A DNA stretch of 64,000 nucleotides, from the NCBI GenBank assembly GCA_023388495.1, contig JAEWGC010000028.1, positions 1 through 64,000 on the forward strand, given 5' to 3'. Each line of letters starts with the position of its first letter. Position 1 is the stretch's first letter. Origin of the DNA: Bacillota bacterium. GTDB lineage: Bacteria; Bacillota; Clostridia; Tissierellales; Tissierellaceae. This document shows, in pieces, positions 1 to 8,410 of the stretch. The notes beneath the pieces are model-generated. The model worked only from the letters and a program-made list of their open reading frames with translations. It made no database searches and had not been told where the DNA came from. The position numbers and the translations under genes are program-made.

Positions 1-300
1 AACCTAAGCGTGAAGGTGACGAAAGTAGAAAAAATTAGTTAGATGGCATAAGGTTAAATCCTAAGTGCTTTAATAATGGGCAATCAGCAGCGAAGTCTCG
101 AAGAGAGAAACGTTCAACGACTATCCCAAAAGGGAGTACACTACAAGCTATTGGTAGTGGAAGCGGAGGACACCTAAATTAGGTGATGATATAGTCTACG
201 CTTATGTGAAAGCATAAGAAGTTCATAGGGAAACCTTGGGAACTGTATATGTGTAGCGAACATATATGAATGAGCATAAAACCTATAGGAAACTATAAGT
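1..300 (+). ncRNA. Group I intron core (5' part of an IStron)
   Basis: This stretch carries the conserved pairing elements of a self-splicing group I intron. A Q-like segment lies at about 79-94, an R-like segment at 112-125 (GTTCAACGACTATC) and an S-like segment at 185-198 (GATGATATAGTCTA). The R and S elements form a perfect six-pair P7 (119-124 with 191-196). Local hairpins fit P8 (CACCT/AGGTG, 171-185) and P9 (CTTATG/CATAAG, 200-217), and bases 1-5 can pair with 51-55 as P2. P1 and the 5' splice site are not visible and must lie left of the window. The intron is followed directly by tnpB, which is the IStron arrangement first described in Clostridioides difficile. The core looks intact, so splicing from the host transcript is plausible but untested. 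Confidence 0.8.
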
Positions 301-407
301 ATATAATCGTACAACGAATCTTTATTCATTTCAAATCTCACTTTTTTAATAATCTTTATTGTAAAAGAACATGAGTTCGGATACAATAAAGTTAAGGAGG
401 TGAGAAA

Positions 408-1535
408 GTGATAAGGTCAGTAAAAATAAGATTATTGCCAACAAAAGAGCAAGAAATATTAATGTTTAAATCAGTTGGAGTAGCTAGATTTGCATATAAT
501 TTTGGATTGGCTAAATGGGAAGAATTATATAAAAAAGGATTAAAGGTAAATGGTAAAATAATAAAGAAAGAATTTAATAATACCATTAAAAAGCAAGAAC
601 AGTATAAATGGCTATATGAAGTAAGTGCACAAATAACTTCCCAGGCCTTTAAAGACCTTGAAGAGGCCTTTAATAAATTCTTTAAAAAGGAAGCCAAATA
701 TCCAAGATTTAAAACTAGAAAAAAATCTAGAAAATCTTTCTATGTTAGATATGATGCCTTAAAGATAAAAGGAAATACAATTAACATAGAAAAGATAGGA
801 AGAGTAAAATTTACTACAAATTATAATATACCTATATTAGAAAAGTACGTTAATCCAAGGTGTAGCTATGATGGAAAGTACTGGTATTTTTCCTTTGGCT
901 ATGAACAAGGCGAAAACCAAGCAGGATTAAATGAGGATTTAAGTATAGGTATAGACCTGGGAGTAAAAAACCTAGCTGTGGTAAATGCAATAGATAATCC
1001 AATAAAAAACATTAATAAGTCTAAAGAAGTCAAAAGGTTAAAGAAAAAACTAAAAAGACTTCAAAGACAATGCTCTAGGAAATATGAAATGAATAAAGAA
1101 GGACTTAAGTTTATAAAGACGAAGCATATAATAAAACTAGAAAAAGAAATAAAGCTAATCCATAGAAGATTAACAAATATAAGAAATAACCATATACATC
1201 AAGCTACTAATATCATAATCAAACTAAGGCCCATAAGAGTAGTAATGGAAGATTTAAATATTAGTGGGATGATGAAAAATAAACACTTATCAGAAAAGAT
1301 ACAAGAACAGAAATTATATGAATTTATTAGGCAGATGAAATATAAGTGTGAGTTTAATGGTATAGAATTTGTTAAAGCAGATAGATTCTTCCCAAGTTCC
1401 AAGATGTGTAGTAGTTGTGGAACTATAAAGAAGGACTTAAAGTTAAATGACAGAATCTATAAATGTGAGTGTGGATTAGAAATAGATAGAGATAAAAATG
1501 CTAGTATAAACTTAAGTAACTATAAAGTATCATAA
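408..1535 (+). CDS. tnpB: TnpB, RNA-guided nuclease of an IStron
   Basis: The 375-residue protein is a full-length TnpB (OrfB) of the IS605/IS607 group, the RNA-guided DNA endonuclease family ancestral to Cas12. The RuvC catalytic acids are all present: D183 in GIDLG, E281 in MEDLNI and D362 in DRDKNAS. The zinc ribbon has C334/C337 and C353/C355. The N-terminal basic helix-turn-helix region (KIRLLPTKEQE) is normal for the family. The start is GTG at 408 behind a strong AAGGAGGTGAG site. It lies inside the intron fold, so translation and splicing may compete for the same RNA. Its guide would come from the element's 3' region. The gene looks active by residues. Confidence 0.92.
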   Translation: MIRSVKIRLLPTKEQEILMFKSVGVARFAYNFGLAKWEELYKKGLKVNGKIIKKEFNNTIKKQEQYKWLYEVSAQITSQAFKDLEEAFNKFFKKEAKYPRFKTRKKSRKSFYVRYDALKIKGNTINIEKIGRVKFTTNYNIPILEKYVNPRCSYDGKYWYFSFGYEQGENQAGLNEDLSIGIDLGVKNLAVVNAIDNPIKNINKSKEVKRLKKKLKRLQRQCSRKYEMNKEGLKFIKTKHIIKLEKEIKLIHRRLTNIRNNHIHQATNIIIKLRPIRVVMEDLNISGMMKNKHLSEKIQEQKLYEFIRQMKYKCEFNGIEFVKADRFFPSSKMCSSCGTIKKDLKLNDRIYKCECGLEIDRDKNASINLSNYKVS

Positions 1536-1549
1536 ATCACCAAAGCCGT

Positions 1550-1720
1550 AGAATGTTCCCAATCGGACTTCGATAAATCTCGTCCCCTTGGACATTCCTG
1601 GCATGAGACCTATCACTACTTACTTTGTAAGTAGGATTAGGGCTTCAAGAATTATGATACTATGTAGGATGCGTTGTATCCGAATTTAAGCCCTTGGACT
1701 ATTATACCAAACTAAAGTAG
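1550..1720 (+). ncRNA. Putative omega-RNA scaffold / IStron right end
   Basis: The non-coding stretch after tnpB is rich in short complementary segments. They include GAATGTTCC (1551-1559) against GGACATTCC, and the perfect hairpin CTACTTAC-TTT-GTAAGTAG at 1616-1634. It also supplies the 3' strand of the long-range intron helix (1673-1688). In studied IS605-family elements and IStrons the guide RNA of TnpB is transcribed from this position and its guide is read from the flank. The guide here would therefore be the sequence just beyond the element end, in the leader of the downstream transporter gene. This is inferred from position and structure; the exact ends are not known. Confidence 0.5.
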
Positions 1721-1822
1721 AATAACTTATGTTATTCCAAATAGGATAGGATGAATGGGGAATTAAAATAAAACTTATTATGTATTTATAGATTTTTATA
1801 GGTTTTATGCAACGGTGCTTCC

Positions 1823-3361
1823 ATGAATGAGTATATAGTTGATATGACTAATATACAAAAGAGCTTTGGGGATGTAAGGGCTGTTGTAGATGGTCAATTC
1901 AATCTAAAAAAAGGAGAAATACACTCACTTATTGGTGAAAATGGTGCTGGTAAATCCACCATGATGAAGATGCTTTATGGTATTTATGAGCATGATGGCG
2001 GAGAGATTAAGATTGGTGGAGAGAGAATAACGGGATTAACTCCTGCAAAGGCCATTGAAAAGGGTATAGGTATGGTTCACCAAGAGTTTATGCTTGTTAA
2101 GGAATTAACTGTACTTGAAAATATAATATTGGGATTTGAGCCAAAAAAGGGAATAACCGTAGATTTCCATAAGGCAAGGAAGGATATACAAAAATATATT
2201 GATATTTATCATATGGATATTCAACCTAATAAGAAGATAAATCAGATATCATTAGGAGAAGCACAAAGGGTAGAAATCATTAAAACATTATACAGAGGTG
2301 CTAATATAGTTATCCTTGACGAGCCTACTGCAGTACTAACACCTCAAGAGTGTGTTAAATTCTTCCAAATTTTACAAAGTATGAAGGCGGATGGGAAATC
2401 AATTGTGTTTATCTCACATAAATTAAATGAGGTAATGGAAATTTCAGATAGAATTACTGTTATGCGTAATGGTAAATTTATATCATCGGTTGATAAGAAG
2501 GATACTAATCAATCTGAACTTGCTAAAATGATGGTAGGTCGTGAAGTGTTTCTTAAGGTAGAAAAGAAAAAATCCAATATAGGCGATGTAGTTTTAAAGG
2601 TTGATGACCTTTGGACATCTGGAGAAAAGGAATTATCTAAAATAAGAGGAATCTCAATGGATGTAAAATCTGGTGAAATTGTAGGAATAGCAGGTATAGA
2701 CGGAAATGGACAAAGTGAATTAATAGAAGCAATTACGGGACTTAGAAAAGTAGAGAAAGGAACAGTAAACCTTGATGGACAGGACATAACTAACCTATCC
2801 CCATTAAAGATTAGAAAATCAGGATTAACACATATACCTGAGGATAGAAACCTTCGTGGACTTAATAGGGGATTAAGTATTATGGACAATATGGTTGCTG
2901 TTAAAATAGATGAGAAGCCTTTTTCAAAGGGTATAGCTCTAGATAAAAAGGCAATAGAAGGTTTTTCAAAGGAACTTATAGAGAAATTTGATGTTAGACC
3001 AACAGACCCTAGTATAATGACTCAGGCTCTATCTGGAGGGAATGCTCAAAAGGTAGTAGTTGCCAGAGAAGTAGATAAAGACGGTAAGTTTCTTATAGCT
3101 TCTCAGCCAACTAGGGGTGTTGACATTGGAGCAATAGAATCCATCAGAAAAATTCTTAATGAAGAGAAATCAAAAGGCAAGGCTATTTTATTAGTATCAG
3201 CAGACCTTGAGGAAATACTTTCACTCTCTGATAGAATTGTTGTTATGTATGAAGGAAAGATTACTGGAGTACTTAATGCGGAGGACGCCAATGAAGATAA
3301 TATTGGTTTACTCATGATGGGTGGAACTACAAAATCAGCAGAAATGGGAGGAGGCTATTAA
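1823..3361 (+). CDS. nupO: Nucleoside ABC importer, ATP-binding protein (NupO/RnsB type)
   Basis: The 512-residue protein has two fused ABC ATPase domains, as in the carbohydrate/nucleoside uptake family CUT2. The first half has a full Walker A (residues 38-46, GENGAGKST), signature SLGEAQ and Walker B ILDEPTA. The second half has the usual degenerate P-loop (IDGNGQSEL), an intact LSGGNAQ signature and a Walker B reading LIASQPTRG. It energises the permeases encoded next. The BMP-type binding lipoprotein normally found first in such operons is not in the window and may lie left of the IStron. The start has only a weak GGTG upstream rather than the strong ribosome binding sites seen elsewhere here. 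The nucleoside substrate is inferred from the nucleoside hydrolase and ribokinase downstream. Confidence 0.9.
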   Translation: MNEYIVDMTNIQKSFGDVRAVVDGQFNLKKGEIHSLIGENGAGKSTMMKMLYGIYEHDGGEIKIGGERITGLTPAKAIEKGIGMVHQEFMLVKELTVLENIILGFEPKKGITVDFHKARKDIQKYIDIYHMDIQPNKKINQISLGEAQRVEIIKTLYRGANIVILDEPTAVLTPQECVKFFQILQSMKADGKSIVFISHKLNEVMEISDRITVMRNGKFISSVDKKDTNQSELAKMMVGREVFLKVEKKKSNIGDVVLKVDDLWTSGEKELSKIRGISMDVKSGEIVGIAGIDGNGQSELIEAITGLRKVEKGTVNLDGQDITNLSPLKIRKSGLTHIPEDRNLRGLNRGLSIMDNMVAVKIDEKPFSKGIALDKKAIEGFSKELIEKFDVRPTDPSIMTQALSGGNAQKVVVAREVDKDGKFLIASQPTRGVDIGAIESIRKILNEEKSKGKAILLVSADLEEILSLSDRIVVMYEGKITGVLNAEDANEDNIGLLMMGGTTKSAEMGGGY

Positions 3362-3362
3362 T

Positions 3363-4412
3363 ATGACAAAATCAGCGAATAAATATTTAAATCTGCTGCT
3401 AACAACTTTAGTTTCCATACTCATAGGTGCTGTGATTATGCTTATTCTTGGTCATAATCCTATAGAAGCATATTTTCAGCTCTTTAAAGGAGCTTTTGTT
3501 GGTAAGTTAAATTTAGGTACTACATTACAAAAATTTGTACCACTCTTATTAACAGCAATTGCGTTTGCAGTATCATCAAGAGCGGGAGTTTTTAATGTAG
3601 GGGTAGAAGGAGAACTTTATTTAGGAGCCATAGCTGCTGCATGGGTTGGATTTACATTTACAAGTATACCGGGACCATTATTGATCCTTCTTTGCATTGG
3701 AGTTGCAGCTTTAATAGGTGCTCTTTGGTCATATATTCCAAGCTCACTAAAGGCTTATCTAGGAGTAAATGAGGTTTGTGTAACAATACTAATGAATTAT
3801 GTGGCAAAATATATTACATCATACTTAGTAAATGGGCCATGGAGTGCTAAAACAGGTGTACCACAAACTCCAGCAATAGCAGCTCAGGCAAAACTTACTC
3901 AATTCATGAAGCCAAGTCAGGCAAATACAGGGCTTTTCATAGGAATTGCAGTGGTAATTATAGTTTTTTGGATTTTAACTCGTTCTAAATGGGGATATAA
4001 ATTTACAACTGTGGGATTAAACCCATTCCATGCTGAATATGTGGGAATTAATCCTAAGAAAAGTATAATTAATGCAATGTATTTAAGTGGGGCTGTTGGT
4101 GGTATTGCAGGAGCACTTGAAGTTTTAGGAACATATGGATATTTTCTTGATAACTTCTCTTCAGGTATTGCCTTCGATGGTATGCTTGCAGCTTTAATAG
4201 TAAAAAATGATATAAAGATGGTGCCCTTTATGGCCTTTTTCCTTGCAGTTCTTAAATCTGGAGCATTGGGAATGGAAAGATATACTGGGGTTCCTAAATC
4301 AATTGTAGATACGATAATAGCTATATTTATAATATTTGCAACGATGGAAGCATTATTTGCCTTTAATAAGAAGAGGAAGGCAAAGGAAAAAACTACTGAA
4401 GAGCAAATGTAA
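3363..4412 (+). CDS. nupP: Nucleoside ABC importer permease (NupP type)
   Basis: This hydrophobic 349-residue protein belongs to the BPD_transp_2 permease family (RbsC/YufP-like). It has multiple membrane segments and the family cytoplasmic stretch FTTVGLNPFHAEYVGIN. A longer frame opens at 3321 inside the upstream gene. ATG 3363 is chosen because GGAGGAGG sits just ahead of it and the protein then begins with a short charged leader (MTKSANKY). It follows nupO by one base, so the two are translationally coupled. With the next permease it should form the heterodimeric channel of a nucleoside importer. Confidence 0.9.
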   Translation: MTKSANKYLNLLLTTLVSILIGAVIMLILGHNPIEAYFQLFKGAFVGKLNLGTTLQKFVPLLLTAIAFAVSSRAGVFNVGVEGELYLGAIAAAWVGFTFTSIPGPLLILLCIGVAALIGALWSYIPSSLKAYLGVNEVCVTILMNYVAKYITSYLVNGPWSAKTGVPQTPAIAAQAKLTQFMKPSQANTGLFIGIAVVIIVFWILTRSKWGYKFTTVGLNPFHAEYVGINPKKSIINAMYLSGAVGGIAGALEVLGTYGYFLDNFSSGIAFDGMLAALIVKNDIKMVPFMAFFLAVLKSGALGMERYTGVPKSIVDTIIAIFIIFATMEALFAFNKKRKAKEKTTEEQM

Positions 4413-4425
4413 GGAGGGCTAATAA

Positions 4426-5355
4426 ATGGATTTAAGTTCAATTTTTGATTATACACTAATTTATGCAACCATAAGAGCCGCAACTCCTATTTTGTTTGCT
4501 GCTTTGGCTGCTGTAATTACACAACAAGGAGATATCACAAACATTGGTACTGAAGGAATTATGCTTACATCGGCTTTTGTAGCTGTTTTAGTAAGTTTTT
4601 CAACAGGATCTTGGATTATTGCACTATTAGTAGCTATGATTGCAGGAGTACTTACTGCTCTTATAATGGCAGTGGCTCATATTAAATATAAAGCAGATAT
4701 AACTGCCATAGGAACAGCTATTAATATTTTTGCTTTGGCTATTACAAAGTTTGGAATAAAGCAATTCCTTGGAACTACTGGTAGCTTTACAAGTCCTGAC
4801 ATAGTTGGGATCCCAAGAGTAAATATTCCATTTTTTCAAAGCAACAAATATTTAAACGGAATATTTAACAATTGGTCGTTGATGGAGATTTTTGGAATAA
4901 TAATGGTTCTTGCCTTAACATTTCTTCTTTACCGTACTGTATGGGGACTTCGTCTTCGCTCAGTTGGACGTTTCCCAATGGCAGCAGAGACTGCAGGGAT
5001 AAATGTTAACAAGATGAAGTATCAGGTAATGATTATTTCAGGAATCTTAGGTGGTATGGCAGGAGCCCATCTTTCAATAGGATATTCTCAGATGTTTATT
5101 GAAAACATGACAAATGGTAGAGGTTTTATGGGTGTTGCTGCTATGTTTTTTGGAGGAGCAAATCCTATATTTGCATGGATAGGTAGTCTTCTATTTGGAT
5201 TTGTTGATAGTATTGGAGGAAGACTTCAAGCCTATGGCTGGCCTTCACAATTTGTTCTTATGTTACCCTATATTATAACAGTAGGAGTACTTGCAGTTTC
5301 ATTATGGAGTAAGGCAAAGAAAGAAGAAAAGAAGAAAAGTTCATTAACTATATAA
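4426..5355 (+). CDS. nupQ: Nucleoside ABC importer permease (NupQ type)
   Basis: This second BPD_transp_2 permease, 309 residues, is the YufQ-like partner. It carries typical features such as GDITNIGTEGIMLTSA near the N-terminus and RSVGRFPMAAETAGINV in the coupling loop. It starts 13 bases after nupP behind AAGGAGGG. In characterised systems the two permeases are distinct subunits of one importer together with the fused ATPase and a BMP lipoprotein. Nothing in the sequence is broken. Substrate assignment to nucleosides rests on operon context. Confidence 0.9.
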   Translation: MDLSSIFDYTLIYATIRAATPILFAALAAVITQQGDITNIGTEGIMLTSAFVAVLVSFSTGSWIIALLVAMIAGVLTALIMAVAHIKYKADITAIGTAINIFALAITKFGIKQFLGTTGSFTSPDIVGIPRVNIPFFQSNKYLNGIFNNWSLMEIFGIIMVLALTFLLYRTVWGLRLRSVGRFPMAAETAGINVNKMKYQVMIISGILGGMAGAHLSIGYSQMFIENMTNGRGFMGVAAMFFGGANPIFAWIGSLLFGFVDSIGGRLQAYGWPSQFVLMLPYIITVGVLAVSLWSKAKKEEKKKSSLTI

Positions 5356-5391
5356 CTATATATAAAAATTAATTATAAAGGAGCTGTAAAG

Positions 5392-6327
5392 ATGGACAAA
5401 AGAAAAATTATATTAGACTGTGATCCAGGGCATGATGATGCAGTGGCTATTATGATGGCAGCTAAGCATCCAAAGATAGATTTACTTGGAATTACAATCG
5501 TTGCTGGAAATCAGACTTTAGAAAAGACTACAAGAAATGCCTTAAATGTTTGCCAACATTTAAATATCGATGTTCCTGTTTATAGAGGCTGTGGCATTCC
5601 AATGGTAAGAGCTAAACAAGTAATAGCAGATGATATCCATGGAGAAACAGGACTTGATGGCCCAGTATTTGAGCCTTTGACAAGAAAAGAAGAAGATAAA
5701 CATGCAGTACAATTTATAATTGATACTCTAATGGCTTCAGATGGAGATATTACTCTAGTACCTACTGGACCACTAACTAATATTGCAATGGCAATGCGTA
5801 TGGAACCAAGGATAGTAGAGAAGATTAAAGAAATAGTTCTTATGGGTGGAGCATATCAATTAGGAAATGTAACACCAGCAGCAGAATTTAATATTTTAGC
5901 TGATGCTGAGGCGGCATATGTAGTATTTACATCTGGAAGACCTATAGTTATGATGGGATTAGATTTGACAAGACAAGCATTATGCTATCCTGCTATAGTT
6001 GATAGAATGGAGAAGATTGACACAAAGGCTGCTCACCTATTTGCAGATTTAATGAGATTTTTTGGTCAACAACAAAAGATAGTATTTGGCTGGGAAGGCG
6101 GTCCACTTCACGACCCTACATGTATAGCTTATCTTATTGATCCAAGTTGTATAGAAGTAAAACCTATGTACACAGAGGTGGAAATAAGATCTGAAAAATG
6201 TTATGGACGTACTCTTTGCGACTATTTCAATACAACTAAAAATGAACCAAATGCACTAGTTGCAGTAAAGCTTGATGTAGAGAAATATTGGGACATAGTT
6301 GAAGAGTGTATAAAATTATATAATTAA
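5392..6327 (+). CDS. Ribonucleoside hydrolase (IunH family)
   Basis: The 311-residue enzyme belongs to the inosine-uridine preferring nucleoside hydrolase family. The calcium-binding DCDPGHDDA motif is at residues 9-17, and the C-terminal GGPLHDPTC supplies the catalytic histidine and last metal aspartate. It splits imported ribonucleosides into free base and ribose in the cytoplasm. The start has a clear GGAGCTG site. It lies 36 bases after nupQ, and the ribokinase three genes on would phosphorylate the ribose released. Base preference cannot be read from the sequence. Confidence 0.92.
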   Translation: MDKRKIILDCDPGHDDAVAIMMAAKHPKIDLLGITIVAGNQTLEKTTRNALNVCQHLNIDVPVYRGCGIPMVRAKQVIADDIHGETGLDGPVFEPLTRKEEDKHAVQFIIDTLMASDGDITLVPTGPLTNIAMAMRMEPRIVEKIKEIVLMGGAYQLGNVTPAAEFNILADAEAAYVVFTSGRPIVMMGLDLTRQALCYPAIVDRMEKIDTKAAHLFADLMRFFGQQQKIVFGWEGGPLHDPTCIAYLIDPSCIEVKPMYTEVEIRSEKCYGRTLCDYFNTTKNEPNALVAVKLDVEKYWDIVEECIKLYN

Positions 6328-6350
6328 TCCAAAATTGGGGGTTAGATTAA

Positions 6351-7616
6351 ATGATTGAAAAATTAAGGACTACCCTAAGAGAAAACAAAGAAAAATATAT
6401 ATCACGTCTGGCAGATCTTGTGGCCATAGATACTCAAGATATTGGTCATGGAATTCTTGGAGGTTTGGAGAAGGAAGGACAGGATTACCTAATAAATCTC
6501 TTTAATGAAATGGGAGCATCTGTCATAAAGGATCAAGTAACAGAAGAAGTTATCCAAAAAAGCATTAAAGAATTTAAAGAAGGAAACCCTGGACATAATT
6601 ATGATGATAGGTATAATGTATATGCAAGATTCAAGGGTAATGGCGGTAAATCCATTATGTTCAATGGGCATATAGACACTATGCCCCCAGGGGATATTAA
6701 CCTGTGGAATACTCCACCTCATGAGCCTACTATAAAGGATGGTAAGATGTACGGCCTTGGAGTATGTGATATGAAAGGTGGCCTTATGGCATCTACAATG
6801 GCAGTTGAGCTTTTAAAGGATGCTGGAATTCAATTGCCAGGGGATGTTATTATTACCTCTGTAATTGATGAAGAAGGTGGAGGCAATGGCTCCATTGCAG
6901 CGGCTATGAATGGTCAAAAAGCTGACGCAGTAGTAGTTTGTGAGCCTACTGATTATAAACTTATTGCTGCACATATGGGATTTATATTTTTCAAAGTGGA
7001 AATAAAAGGCTTAGCAGTTCACTCAGGTTCTAAATGGCTAGGAGTAAGTGCAATAGAAAAGGCTGTAAAATTGATGAATGCTATAGATGAACTTGAGCAT
7101 AAATGGTTAATGACTCATAGACACAAGCTTTTACCATCACCAACATCAAATGTTGGAGTAATTGAAGGAGGTACTGCTGGCTCTACAGTGGCTGACTACG
7201 CATCATTCTCAACCTGTGTTCACTATATACCAGGAATGAATCATGATGATGTAGTTCGAGAATATACCGATACAATTTATAGATGTTGTGAAGGTGACGA
7301 ATGGTTAAAGGATAACAAACCTGAAATCTCCATATATCAAGCAGGTGGACCCTTTGAAATGGAGTTAGAGCATGATTTTGTAGGATCCTTTAAGGATGCT
7401 TATAAAGTAGCTACAGATAAAGACTTAAAAATAGTTGGTTCTCCTGCAGGCTGTGATTCTAGAATATGGAAAAACATAGCAGGATGTCCAACATTGCAAT
7501 ATGGTCCTGGAAGACAACAAGAATGCCATGCGGCAAATGAATATATTGAATTAGATCAGTATCTAGATGCAATATTAATTTATGCACAATTAATATTAGA
7601 TTGGTGCAATAGATAA
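6351..7616 (+). CDS. M20 family metallo-deacylase (ArgE/DapE-like)
   Basis: The 421-residue protein has the di-zinc M20 signature in order: FNGHIDTMPPGD, GLGVCDMKGGLMAS, the catalytic VIDEEGGGNGS, CEPTDY, and a late histidine in QQECHAANEYIE. This is the ArgE/DapE/ACY1/CPG2 deacylase fold, which removes acyl or carbamoyl groups from amino compounds. It sits between the nucleoside hydrolase and a GATase-like protein, 23 bases after iunH. It may act on an acylated or ureido derivative entering through the same importer, but the substrate is unknown. The start has GGGGG about ten bases upstream. Confidence 0.85.
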   Translation: MIEKLRTTLRENKEKYISRLADLVAIDTQDIGHGILGGLEKEGQDYLINLFNEMGASVIKDQVTEEVIQKSIKEFKEGNPGHNYDDRYNVYARFKGNGGKSIMFNGHIDTMPPGDINLWNTPPHEPTIKDGKMYGLGVCDMKGGLMASTMAVELLKDAGIQLPGDVIITSVIDEEGGGNGSIAAAMNGQKADAVVVCEPTDYKLIAAHMGFIFFKVEIKGLAVHSGSKWLGVSAIEKAVKLMNAIDELEHKWLMTHRHKLLPSPTSNVGVIEGGTAGSTVADYASFSTCVHYIPGMNHDDVVREYTDTIYRCCEGDEWLKDNKPEISIYQAGGPFEMELEHDFVGSFKDAYKVATDKDLKIVGSPAGCDSRIWKNIAGCPTLQYGPGRQQECHAANEYIELDQYLDAILIYAQLILDWCNR

Positions 7617-7630
7617 AAGGAGGAATATTA

Positions 7631-8374
7631 ATGGCAAAGAAAGTATTAATAGCAGGGGAATCATGGATGAGCTATACAACCCATGTTAAGGGTTTTGACA
7701 CATTTTACACTACTGTATATGAAGAGGGTGTAGGATTTATTAAAAATGCTATAGAAAAGGCTGGATATGAAGTTGACTATTTACCAAACCATGTAGCACC
7801 AGATAAATTTCCTACAACTATGGAAGAGATAGAGAAGTATGATTGTGTAATTTTATCAGATATAGGTTCAAATACACTTCTTTTACCTCATAGAACTTTT
7901 GTTAAAGGTATGAAAACTCCAAACAGATGTGACCTTATTAGGGATTATGTAAATGCAGGAGGTTCATTCCTAATGATAGGAGGATATATGTCCTTTACTG
8001 GTATTGATGCTAAGACAAGATATGGTCAAACAGGAATCAAGGATATACTTCCAGTTAAATGTCTTGATATCGATGATAGAGCAGAGCATCCAGAAGGAAT
8101 AGTACCTGTTACTGTTAAAGATCATGAAGCTATTAAGGGATTACCTAAAGAGTGGCCACATTTTTTAGGATACAATAAGACAACAGCTATTCCAGAAGGT
8201 GAAGTTATTGCAACAATTGGTGAGGATCCATTTATTGCTGTAGGAGATTTTGGTAAAGGTAAATCAGCAGTATTTACTTCTGACTGTGCACCACACTGGG
8301 GTTCACCTGAATTTGTTAATTGGGAATTCTATGATGAATTATGGAAAGGAATTCTTGATTATCTAACAAAATAA
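7631..8374 (+). CDS. GATase1-like protein of the DUF1355/PF07090 family
   Basis: The 247-residue protein resembles the putative glutamine amidotransferase-like family PF07090. It has the N-terminal KVLIAGESWMSYTTHVKG, a central GGSFLMIGGYMSFTG and a C-terminal TSDCAPHWGSPEFVNW. No canonical class I nucleophile motif (GxCxG) is seen, so amidotransferase activity is doubtful. Members are often next to sugar catabolism genes and may bind a sugar. Here it lies 14 bases after the M20 gene with an AAAGGAGG site. Its role in the nucleoside operon is not known. Confidence 0.75.
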   Translation: MAKKVLIAGESWMSYTTHVKGFDTFYTTVYEEGVGFIKNAIEKAGYEVDYLPNHVAPDKFPTTMEEIEKYDCVILSDIGSNTLLLPHRTFVKGMKTPNRCDLIRDYVNAGGSFLMIGGYMSFTGIDAKTRYGQTGIKDILPVKCLDIDDRAEHPEGIVPVTVKDHEAIKGLPKEWPHFLGYNKTTAIPEGEVIATIGEDPFIAVGDFGKGKSAVFTSDCAPHWGSPEFVNWEFYDELWKGILDYLTK

Positions 8375-8410
8375 ATAAATCTTATTGCCTAAATAAGTAA
8401 GGAGGCAAAA

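Larger units (their letters stand above)
1..1740 (+). mobile_element. IStron (group I intron + IS605/IS607-type tnpB), left end outside window
   Basis: The element joins the intron core (1-300), a tnpB gene (408-1535) and a structured 3' region of about 150-200 bases. Bases 372-387, just before tnpB, are complementary to 1673-1688 after it: 11 consecutive Watson-Crick pairs (376-386 with 1674-1684), extended by mostly wobble pairs. This would loop the whole ORF out of the intron fold and bring the 3' splice site to the core. No tnpA is visible. The right boundary is not resolved; it should fall between about 1690 and 1740. A perfect eight-pair hairpin at 1616-1634 lies in the part expected to act as right end and guide-RNA scaffold. 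Confidence 0.75.

Noticed and set aside
1..300. Group II intron or riboswitch
   Set aside because: The R/S pairing (P7) and the Q-like segment fit group I, and there is no domain V hairpin or reverse transcriptase.
1711..1740. GAATAAC-TTAT-GTTATTC hairpin as a terminator
   Set aside because: There is no T-run after the stem; it is more likely part of the IStron right flank or chance.
3917..4483. 188-codon minus-strand frame opposite the permease genes
   Set aside because: Its sequence is the antisense of membrane-protein codons, spans two well-supported genes and has no family resemblance.
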